The notes beneath the pieces were generated by a model that saw only the letters and a list, made by a program, of their open reading frames with translations, was not told the DNA's origin and ran no database searches. A DNA stretch of 64,000 nucleotides from Sinohyriopsis cumingii. Lineage: Eukaryota; Mollusca; Bivalvia; Unionida; Unionidae. The position numbers and the translations under genes are program-made. This document shows, piece after piece, positions 30,945 to 39,952 of this stretch. Where the stretch lies: assembly GCA_028554795.2 (NCBI GenBank), contig CM068835.1:62955719-63019718 (forward strand), in the 5' to 3' direction. Each line of letters starts with the position of its first letter. The stretch's first letter is position 1.

Positions 30945-33900
30945 TTGCCTAGGGTTCCTTTTTATATACAGACCAATACCAACGTGTCCATACGGTAAGG
31001 TAAAATGATTGGGAAGTCGCACTCTCTTCTGGTACACGATTTGATAGACTTTTTCTAAGGGTTGACTGACGATGTGGTGAGTGGGTAAACGTCCAATTTT
31101 GTTGGGTTGATAGGTTGTCACTTTAAAGTGTTCATCTTCTCTAGACTGCAAAGCTTCTTTCAATAGGCCAAAGTTCACCACTCGACTGGTACGATAATTC
31201 AGAGTCAATCCTTTCACTTTACACGTCGTGTGCACTTCTCTTTGTTTGTCCCGGCATTCGTAACCGTAATTTTTAGGACCACCACTGGCGAAACTTAGAA
31301 GCTTGTCGTCGGCGTGCTCCTCTGTCCAGGCTCCTAAACGGTCTCATTCGATGTCAAGGTGCTGTTGACTCGGGTGACGGATGTAAATGCAACTGTCCGT
31401 GTCAAAGTGCAGGACGCGTTCTTCAAACAGTTCTAAAGCTTCGTACAATTTTAAGCGAGCATGAGCTGTCACGTAAGCCGCAATGATGACATTTCCAAAG
31501 GGGTCGTCTTGTACAAAGTCCAGATCTTCCTCGTAATTCACTAAGATCAAATCCTCGCGAACGACGTCCACGTGTTTCATGAATTTGGTTTCGTCGTGAA
31601 TCATCTGGAAATAGCGGGAAGGTTCGGTCAAATATTCCGTCTTGGGTAAACACGGTCGTTGTGCCATTTTACCCCACAAGCAATTTAACATCACTTCGTT
31701 TTTCTCGATGTGATCTAAAGTAATGCCTTCTTGTGCCCAGTATTTCTCTTTGAATGTCTTGTGGTCTTCGGGAGTGTGACACCAGGAATGATAGCCAGTA
31801 GATTTTTGCTTCAGTTTCAAAAGGCATCCACGTAGTCTGCGAAAATGCCTTTCTGCGTGGGGTCACCCTTGTGGCATTGTTGTGTCTTGGAAAAGTGGCA
31901 AATTTCGTACACTTCTAACAGTTGGCATCCCATGTCCAAAGCTTCGAATAATTGTAGGCTGACCCACGTCCCCGTCAAGGCCCGTTCTTCCTGGGTGTGC
32001 TGACAAGGTTGTTCTTGGTTGCACGTTTCGGCACAAGTACGGCACAAAGGAAACATCAGTTTGCCTTGGCAATGGTGAGGTAAGACGGGATGGTATAGGT
32101 TCGTGGGTGGCAAAACTTTGCACTTGATCAAGACTTCGTATTGTCGAATGTTTTTCAGGTCGATGTGTTCGGTGAACAGTTGCGGGTGACCTGCAGGAAA
32201 ACGACAATATTTGCACACGTAGGGATACAGCGAACACACGTCCAAGTATCTGATTTCTTCTCCTTTCTCTTCGTCGACTTGGTACAGCAAACAGGTGACA
32301 TTGGTCCTTCCTTCGTACAAACTATCCCTAGGGTTCAGGGGGTCCATGAACTGGTAACTTTCCACGAGGCGTTTAAACTCGGGATCGGTTTTCCAACGGT
32401 GATCGTACTCGTGTTCCCACATTTCCACCACTTGGAATCCTTGCTGTTCTAACTTTAGGCGTCGCTGACAAGTGTCCTGGTACAAGTCTTCCATGGTTCG
32501 TTGTAAAAACTGATTTTTAGCGCCGCGATCAGTGTAACAGACGGGGCATCCGTGAAATAAGCAACCGTTAAACTCGTACACGATCTTGGGGTTTTCTAAG
32601 TTCCAGCTATCGACCGAATGCGTTCCAATGGTCTTTTCGCCCCCTCCGTTGCTAGCATGCTGAATTCACTTGTCTTCCTTGTCGCACAAGTAATGTAACC
32701 AGCGTAGGGCTTTGACCGAGTATTGACGTTTGGCATAGTTGGTCGTTTGAGGACTGATGACAGCCACGGTGTTTTCAGTCATGAAACGTTGCCGGTACAC
32801 TAAGGAACACGCTTTGGCAATGGTGCAAGCTTCTTTCAAAGGATCAACCCCTCCGTGTTCCATGAACAGTTCTCGAAATTTTCCACAGCAACGTCGTAAA
32901 ATGTCCACGTCGGAACGACAATACTTAGCATTTCTTCCTGAAAGTCGAAAGGGTCCTAGGCGTGAGCCTGGTACCAAGCGTAGAAAGCTTCTCGTTGTTC
33001 GGTACGCATGTTGTCAGGGTCGTAATAGTGAGCCTCAAGCAAATGGGCTAGAACGGCGTATTGATTGGCTTCCGTATTGAAAATGTGTGGAAAGTACTCT
33101 TTAGCCATTTCTGTCATTCCAAACGTTTTAGGCATTCGACTCAAAGGCATGGCCAAATAGCTCATCGAACCTTTAAACTGTACTTGTCCCACTTGCATGA
33201 AAATGATTTTGGCTCCGCTCAAAGTCACTTTAGGACGCTCGGTACCATGTTCCGTATAGTATCTCAAAAGAAACTGTCCATCGTATCCGGAGAAATTGTG
33301 AGGCATCACTGTGGCCTGGCGATGACAATCTCCGTAACGTTCCTTGTCCTCTTGGCTCCACGTTTTGTCGATGGGGTCTAAGACCCATCGGGCGAAATCG
33401 GCTAGCGTGTTGGTCCTCGAAAGATTTTTTCTGGTCCTCCAGGAATCTTACTGCAGTGAGGGCAATGACTGAAAATAGGTTCTTGAATGCACTTTTCGCA
33501 CGCTCGATGAGCCACGCAGAAATTAAGAATGTGAATGCCGGTCTCTTGCATGCATTCGAAATCGAAAAAGATGAAATTGCCTTTCTTCTAGTGACTGTCT
33601 TCTTTCTCTTTTTGGGACTGGTATTTTTGCACGTAGCATTGGTGTTCCAAGTCCACGATGTGGTGAGAAATGTGACATTTTTTCTTTCCTGAAGATACGT
33701 GTGCCTTGGTACTATTGGTACGTATGCCTTGTCCACACGTAGGGCACAATCTCAGGAGTTGACAAGCACATTTCTTCTGTGAACCTTGCGTCTTCAAATG
33801 TTGTTGGTAAAAGGCAGGGCTGACAAACGTGAGCAGACAAGTTGAACAATGCACTGGTTCTTGTCCTTCACTCAGACAGGGTGGAGATGCCAAACATCCT

Positions 33901-34972
33901 GAGCATTTCGATCCACAATGCTTGTGTTGCTCTCGATTGTTATAAGCATAGTCAGATTTCTCACAATAATATCTGTATCCCAGGAATCCAGTGATACAGG
34001 TAATGCTATCAAAATGGCCATCGTGATAATAGAGGTGAATGTATTTTCCATCTTTAAAGTCTTGGCCTCGAAACAACAGAGGCCCGCGTACTTCTTGAGG
34101 GTACACTTTCAAGGTGTAGCGTGGAGCTAGGATATCTTGCAATTTTTGCATTTCAGGAATGCCACAGGGTTTGTCTTTGGGCAAGTCGGCTTGTTGCAAC
34201 AGGAATTCTGTTTCGTTTCGTTGTTTGGCTCGGTCCGATTTTCGAATGTTCTCCCAGGCTCTTCCATTCTGTCGTGTCGTTTTTGTCGACATAGGTTCGT
34301 CCCACCACAATGGCACGGGCTAAACTCATCTGGTCCTGAGGGTTGTTAATTCGGACGAGGCTTTTTTTGGTGGTGCGAAGGTCGTTCACCAATAAGACCT
34401 TTTTGCGGCCAGTCCCTTGAGGAGGAGAGACGTGGGTCATGACCAGTGTGACTTTTCCATCGGTATGTCAAACTGGTCATTGGATTGTTGCACGTGTTGA
34501 ATCTTGTCCATGACTTTGGAAGCGGTCAATTCTGCAGGGCTGCTAAACTCCAAACAGGGGATTTCAAACCGTCGTGTTGTATGGAAAGTCTTAAGCGATC
34601 GTCTTCTTTGGGTTGACATTGTCGCTTGAGTGTGGTGAGCAAAGAATCCCACACCTCAGTGATGAACACTTCTGCTTTCTCTAACGGTACTTCGGACTTG
34701 AAATCTTTAAACTTCACCGTGTATTTGTAAGCCGTGGTTCTAAATTTTCTAGAGGAGCGCTTTTCCGTCTCTCGAATGGAATAGTACTTTTCAGGGTTGA
34801 CTAAGGATGGCGAACTTTGTTTAGAGGGTTCGGATTCTGGTTCACTCATGTCCTCTTCAAAATCACTGGCATGAATTTGTGCCAAGACTTCAGCTCTGGT
34901 ACGAGGCGATAGATCACGTTTCTGCCTCTTACTTTCTTCTTCTTTCTTCTTGAATGAATTGGATCGTTTCAT
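30936..34972 (-). pseudogene. PolB: Protein-primed family B DNA polymerase, multiply broken
   Basis: The replicative polymerase of Polintons, primed by a terminal protein. The ATG at 34972 opens a basic, Ser-rich N-terminal region; a Cys/His-rich zinc-binding stretch lies at about 34.0-33.65 kb. The exonuclease motif NFIFFDFECMQ lies near 33.57 kb, followed by HNFSGYDGQFLL (33.30) and YCRSDVDILRRCC (32.90). Polymerase motifs: A in YLDVCSLYPY (32.24), B-like NCLWGKMAQ (31.67) and C in HFDTDSCIYI (31.40). All key acidic residues are visible. Breaks: in-frame stops at 33588-33590, 32956-32958, 32666-32668 and 31344-31346, and frame changes near 34558, 34460, 34265, 33425, 32935 and 31820. The total of about 1,345 codons fits the family. 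Not functional as assembled. Confidence 0.92.
30957..30968 (-). promoter_or_regulatory. TATA box before BIR gene
   Basis: The minus strand reads TATATAAAAAGG just upstream of the open BIR frame and inside the 3' end of polB. This is the longest match to the element's recurrent box. Confidence 0.5.
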
Positions 34973-35020
34973 CTTGATAGCAAAATGTCAAATGACTAAA
35001 GTTTAAACAGCATGGACTAA

Positions 35021-35026
35021 TTTATA
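35021..35026 (-). promoter_or_regulatory. TATA box for polB
   Basis: The minus strand reads CTATAAATTAG about 50 bases before the polB ATG. It lies back to back with the plus-strand TATA box of the zinc-knuckle gene, making a compact divergent promoter. Confidence 0.5.
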
Positions 35027-35043
35027 GTCATGGCAGACCAGCG

Positions 35044-35055
35044 TATAAAAAAGGG
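35044..35055 (+). promoter_or_regulatory. TATA box for zinc-knuckle gene
   Basis: TATAAAAAAGGG lies 52 bases before the ATG at 35107 on the plus strand. Confidence 0.6.
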
Positions 35056-35106
35056 TGTGTGTCTTGTCCTTTCACTATTCATTTCACTCTCAAACCGAGC
35101 ACAACG

Positions 35107-35545
35107 ATGGAAGAGACTACACAAATCGAACGTTTCATCAGAGCTTTGCGAGGGGTCATTAGAAAATTCTCTTCAGACCAGCCGACAGACTACGCTCCTT
35201 CCTTTCGAGATAAAAGTCAAGATACTTGCTATATCTGTCAGAAGAAAAGGCATTGGTCTTCAGAGTGTCCAGACCGTCAAAAAAGAAAGAAGAGTTAGAA
35301 AAGACAAAAGTCAAGATACCTGTTATTATTGTCAAGAAAAAGGACATGGGTCTCCAGATTGCCCAAAAAAGAAAGAAGAGGAGTCAGAAGAAGAGAGGGA
35401 TTCTTCAGAGGAAGAAGAAGAGGAGGAAGAAAGCAGACAGGTGAAGAAAAAGAAACAGGAGAAGAAAAGAAGAAGGGAAGAAAGTGAGGAGAAAGAAGAG
35501 GAAAAGCCTGTGACGGTGAAGAAGTTCAAAAAACAGAGAGACTAA
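35107..35545 (+). pseudogene. Tandem CCHC zinc-knuckle protein, frameshifted
   Basis: The only rightward gene of the element. The ATG at 35107 opens MEETTQIERFIRALRGVIRK; then RDKSQDTCYICQKKRHWSSE carries a first CCHC knuckle (Cys-x2-Cys-x4-His-x4-Cys). The frame changes at the A6 run 35279-35284; the next frame holds a second knuckle in KDKSQDTCYYCQEKGHGSPD. The repeat of KSQDTCY shows an internal tandem duplication. The tail is first acidic (Glu-rich), then Lys/Arg-rich. Zinc knuckles of this kind bind single-stranded nucleic acid, as in retroviral Gag. A role in packaging or early replication is possible. Divergent from polB. Confidence 0.65.
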
Positions 35546-36350
35546 ACTATGAGATAGAAGAAGTCTATGAACTTTTTAAAGTGCTCTGTTGTGAATTGGA
35601 TTATTAATATTTATAAAAGAATAAATTAAGTATTAAAAGGTAAGTGTCTTTGGGTTTTGATTTTAAAATAAGAACGTACACTCACACACTCATAAACACG
35701 TACTATAGGGGTAAAATGTTTTTTTTTTAGTTATTGGCAATTGAAAGTCTATCTCTTTTCGAGAGACGTGGGTGGCCCTGAAAAGGGCCTTTTTTGGTGT
35801 AGGGGTGAGTTTAAGCAAGCAACTTAAACTGTCTTAAGCCTTTGCCAAGGCCGAGGCCTACTTCTGTTAAATTCCATTGTCCCTATAGTGGTATGACAAT
35901 ATTGCCCATGTTAAATCTACATAGTCCCTATAGTGGCCCAGGTTTTTTTTTAATGGTAAGTCACATTGTCCCTATAGTGGCCCCATTCACTACTGGCAAC
36001 GTCCATGGATTTTTTAATTTTGGGTAAAATATGTCAAAAAAACGTTGTTTTTTTGAAATTTGAATTCTCATTGATTTTGCCAACTTTAGTGAAATCGGCA
36101 AGCGTTTTCTAAAATGTCATGAAAAGTGGATCTCTTTATTTCATGCTTTACTCAGGTTCAATTAGACCTTATCAAAAACGATGAATTAACATGATATTTC
36201 TGACGCAAAGGCTTCCTTATCGAATCAAGAAATAAAAAATAGTCCGGTCCAGTACTAAGCAGAAAGGAATGTTTTGGACAAAAGTGCTATTATTTCTATC
36301 AATAGGTCTGTATCAGACTCTGACATAAAAGTAAAGGAATTGTAACTAAA
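35546..36350. other. Right flank: AT-rich, with three TCCCTATAGTGG repeats
   Basis: No gene. It contains the histone-type stem-loop (separate entry) and three direct copies of GTCCCTATAGTGG at about 35879, 35924 and 35968, plus an inverted partial (ACTATAGGGG) at 35702. I looked for inverted repeats shared with 19.8-20.4 kb that could be the Polinton termini and found none. Confidence 0.5.
35749..35795 (-). terminator. Histone-type 3' processing stem-loop and downstream element
   Basis: The minus strand reads a run of A, then GGCCCT-TTTC-AGGGCC (35789-35774; 6-bp stem, 4-base loop), then ACCCA. About ten bases further on comes a purine-rich GAAAAGAGATAG (35760-35749). This matches the metazoan replication-dependent histone 3' end in every part: stem, loop, ACCCA flank and U7-pairing downstream element at normal spacing. 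No histone gene precedes it. A GLGKG-like codon string at about 35.85 kb is too short to call histone H4. Confidence 0.7.
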
Positions 36351-36357
36351 CTACAAG

Positions 36358-37012
36358 ATGGAATTTGAGTTCAGGAAGCTGGAACTTCAGAAAGACAAAG
36401 AAGAAAAAAAAGTGCACTTGCAAATGTAGAAAGAGAAAGAACAAATGAAATTGAAAATAAGAGAAAGAGCAAACGCATTTACAATACGAAAAAAGAAAGA
36501 TTGACAAGTTCAGTTACAAAAAGAAACAAATACAGTTACAGTAAGAGCTCATCTATTTACAATCGGAGAAAAAAAAGGAAATGCATTTACAATCAGAAAA
36601 AAGTGGCGAGAGAGACAGATTCGGATGCAAAGTGAGAAGAAAGTGAGAGAATATCAATGTAGAATAAAAGAATTAGATCTGGCAAAGGAAAAACACTCTG
36701 TCTGGCGTTTTATGAAATATCAATTTAGTACCTCCTTTTTTAAAAGAAGCCGTAGACGTGTATTTACCTTAGTTTGAAACGAATTGCTGAGAGTGGCCAA
36801 GATAGTACTGGACTCTGTTATTGCAATATTTACTCACTGGTAGAGATCGTGATATTTACATTTCACTGTCACTAGAACAGAGTGCTGACAATGATTTAGT
36901 ACAGGACTATCTCTTGATGGGTTATGAAACAGTCCCTGAGGCTTATCGGCGAAAATTCAGAAACTATAAAAAAGAAGCTGAACTAACTTATCCCGAATTT
37001 CTATGGGGGTAA
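36358..37012 (+). pseudogene. Ty3/gypsy retrotransposon gag relic
   Basis: The ATG at 36358 opens FEFRKLELQKDKEEKKVHL, a charged coiled coil with in-frame stops. From about 36.7 kb it passes into a gag core: after a frame change, LLQYLLTGRDRDIYISLSLE and GYETVPEAYRRKFRNYKKEA, ending at a stop at 37012. That succession is typical of gag proteins of metazoan Gmr1-like gypsy elements. No zinc knuckle was seen downstream. Confidence 0.7.
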
Positions 37013-37130
37013 ACACGGGAATTTGATAGGCAGCGCTCTTCTTAAAAGGTTAATAACGATTACTAATTCCCAGACAACTCATATTGGTTAACGAGTTCAA
37101 GAACTGTGTCCATAGTGGCATTATGATTTA

Positions 37131-37690
37131 TCATGATGTGCATAAGGTCGAAACCTTGGAAAATGCTGCTCGAGTATGCTTTAGCTCATAATGTTTCTTT
37201 TGTAAAAAATACTTTCTCTTAACAGTCTTCTGGCAAAAAAAGTATTTCAGCCTAAAACAAGCCCTTGTAAATATAAAACTCGCACAACTTTTAAAAATAA
37301 AGCTTAGGAGAAGATGTTTGTCTCTTCCAACATGTACGTATTGCAAGATTTGACACGTTATTTTCGATTGATACAAACTGAAACCTAGGCATCAGAATTA
37401 AGACAGAATTATTCCAAATGCTGTTATTTCTAAGAGGTCACGGTCACACGCATGTATTAAAAGCAGTTCATGTGTTGGGTCTAATAAACCCCAGTCTGTT
37501 TGTATTGTGGAGAATTATGAAACTCGAACGGTTCTATATCACTCTTAGCTAATTCGGCCAATCCTATTACTATTAGCATAGTAAGGGGCACAGGCGCTTC
37601 TCAAAGTCTTTTATTGTCAGGTACTTTGCCTTTTTCGGATTAGTCTTCTTCTAATGAGAGAGTGTTCTTATTCAGGGAATAGAGTGTGAC
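37131..37690. other. Retroelement interior, no recognisable domain
   Basis: Between gag and the protease-like segment. Frames are short and full of stops. Confidence 0.3.
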
Positions 37691-38215
37691 TTTGTTAATC
37701 TTCCTCTCATTACTGTAAATTTTTCATCAGACTTAGTCTTAGGACCCGTGACTGTCGGAACAGTGCCGGTTGTACCTGTTGAGAGCCTTCATTTATTACC
37801 AAATTGTGCTTAATCCACTTGTAACTGACAAGCCTTGTTTGGATCAGAAAGTCAGACCCATTTACAAAGAATTCCCTAATTTATTCATACTTATGCAGTT
37901 ACATGAGATGTGGCAAAGACAGCTCTTGAGAATGAATTGATAAGGAATGTATTCCATTAGCTGACACATGTATTGGTCAGGATTTTGATGATGAATCAGT
38001 CAGAAGGTATAGAACACAGTGATCCTCTTTTACCTACTCATTCTCTGTATTCTAATGAGGGCGGTAAACGACAAATATATGGTATCAAACAGGAAAAAAG
38101 ACCCTGAGATGTCTTGTTTGCTTCGATGGGCAGTTAGTGAACCTGAAGCCACTTAAATCATTGTCTGTTATATCATTCAAAATAGAACATCTCTAATAAA
38201 AATTGGTTACCTTCT
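37690..38215 (+). pseudogene. Retroelement protease-to-integrase linker relic
   Basis: The plus strand reads LGPVTVGTVPVVPVESLHLL near 37.74 kb, a segment of the kind that surrounds the aspartic protease in gypsy-type pol. Further coding-like pieces follow up to the integrase zinc domain (LPSEIPAADDWSMNYQIVVP at 38.2 kb). The protease Asp motif itself was not found. Confidence 0.4.
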
Positions 38216-38770
38216 GAGATACCTGCTGCAGATGATTGGTCAATGAACTATCAAATTGTAGTTCCAAAACCTTACAGACAGGAAATAGTTAGTCTGGCCC
38301 ATGAAACTCCCTTCGCTGGTCCTTTATGGATTAATAAGAATTATCATACTATCTTGACTCACTTCCCTTGGACAAAAATCAAAATTGATCTTAGTCAATA
38401 ATGTAAATCTTGTCATACTTGTCAAATGGTACAAAAACCCAGTCAGAAGATACCTAAGTCACATCTGTAACCTATTCCTGCATTTGACGAAAGCATTTAT
38501 TAGAACTGTGATATATTGTGTTGGTTCTTCCCAAGTCAGGTAACCAATAATTTTTGACCATAATGTGTGCGTCAACAAGGTTTACATAGGTGATTCTTTT
38601 GAGGAATATTAAATATAAAACCTTAGTCTAAACGTTAATAAAATGATTTTGCTCAATTTGGCCTTCCCAAATCTGTCTAATCAAGTGACGGGTCAAATTT
38701 TAGGTCTGAAACTTTCCAGCTATTTATGTTTAAATTTGGCATTCATTAATTCAAGTCAAAAGTGAAATTA
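38216..38770 (+). pseudogene. Retrotransposon integrase relic (upstream of RT)
   Basis: QIVVPKPYRQEIVSLAHETP, NKNYHTILTHFPWTKIKI, then a stop and CKSCHTCQMVQKPSQ show the His-His-Cys-Cys zinc domain of a gypsy-type integrase. The first catalytic block is recognisable (YCVGSS at about 38.51 kb, its Asp apparently replaced), and ILLNLAFPNLSNQVTGQ carries a degenerate second one. Many stops. The domain lies before the reverse-transcriptase segment. Confidence 0.7.
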
Positions 38771-39089
38771 TGGTTTAACAGAGCTTCAATGGAGAGAACG
38801 TTTGAGTCTGGTAATAGAATACTGTCTCTCTTGCTAATTCCTCAAAAATTTCTTCATATTATATATTACGGCCCTTGCAAAGTTAAATAGAAAACGAATG
38901 AGTTAAATTATAATATTGGTGCTGCTGGAATCTAAATAAATTATAGGAGTACCAGTATACTGAAAGAGATAAGCAGGTCAAGATTCAATCAATGTAGATA
39001 TACCTGTCCTACTCAGTGAAGATTTAAGTGAAGGAATATCGTCGGATTCGACCGATATTGGAGGGACTAATCTTTAGAATACAGAAATT

Positions 39090-39530
39090 ATGAAAGATCT
39101 GGACCAGAAACTTTCACATTTGCTAGAGTCAGAAAAGAATGAACTTAAACAGTTATTAGTTGAATATGAGCACTTATTTCCAGATATTCTTACAAGAAGA
39201 AATTTCTTTTCCATGGCGTGTAAATTGAAAATCCCAACCTGTGACACAACACACGTACAGGATGAACCCTCTCAAATAGGAACACTTGGAAAACGAAATT
39301 ATGCATTTGCTGGAGAAGGATTTTATCAAGCCCTGTAAATGTGACTGGAGTTCACCATGCATACTTGCTCCAAAATCAGTGAAAACTTTCCGTATGGACG
39401 CTGATTATATGAAGATGAATAGTATTACAAAAACAAAGTCGTTTCCTTTAGACTGAAAACTATCAGGAGACTTTTACCATGTTAAAAACAATGCTTAAAA
39501 GCGCACCGGTTCTTACAGCTTCAAAGTTCA
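39090..39530 (+). pseudogene. Reverse transcriptase relic with palm deletion
   Basis: NELKQLLVEYEHLFPDILTR is the usual lead-in to gypsy RT. After a frame change come EKDFIKPCKCDWSSPCILAP and TFRMDADYMKMNSITKTKSF, the finger region. The palm with its YxDD box is missing: the sequence jumps within about 20 bases to TMLKTMLKSAPVLTA, the lead-in to RNase H. Confidence 0.75.
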
Positions 39531-39544
39531 GCCAATGATTTAAA

Positions 39545-39952
39545 TTGTATGCTGATGCAAGTGGTGTTAGTGTTGAAGCAGGTTTGATTCAAGAAGACAA
39601 AAATGGTATTGAACATCCAGTGTACTATATTTCTAAGCAATTAAATAAGCACCCAAATTATTATTCAACAATCAAGAAGGAAATTTTGGCTTTGATATTG
39701 CCATTGCAACATGTTGAAGTTTATATTAGTTTCGCTCCTTTTTCGCCTATTGTGTTCAGTGACCACAACACCCTTACATTTATCGGAAAAATGAAGAACA
39801 AAAATGAAAATCAAAGACTACTATCTAAATGTGGATTTTGTTGTTACAGGAATATGAGGATGGTATCAGGCACATCAGGGGAAAAGATTATTAAGAAGCA
39901 GATGTACTTTTCCGTGCATAACAATGTATTATTTCTTCTGCACTGTGTGTAA
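39545..39952 (+). pseudogene. Retrotransposon RNase H domain relic
   Basis: A long open frame: YADASGVSVEAGLIQEDKNG (first catalytic Asp), HPNYYSTIKKEILALILPL (Glu), then VFSDHNTLTFIGKMKNKN (Asp). This is the RNase H of a Ty3/gypsy element (the RNH/RNase-HI pol type) with all three acidic residues visible. The C-terminal part (about 39.84 on) departs from the family and ends at 39952. Confidence 0.85.

Noticed and set aside
33230..33736. A 168-residue minus-strand frame overlapping polB
   Set aside because: It is in a different frame from the exonuclease motifs; the real polB reading uses the neighbouring frames, so this is a shadow.
35810..35880. Histone H4 pseudogene fragment (minus-strand GLGLGKG)
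   Set aside because: Only about seven residues of weak, low-complexity similarity with no flanking match; not enough to name a histone gene despite the stem-loop.
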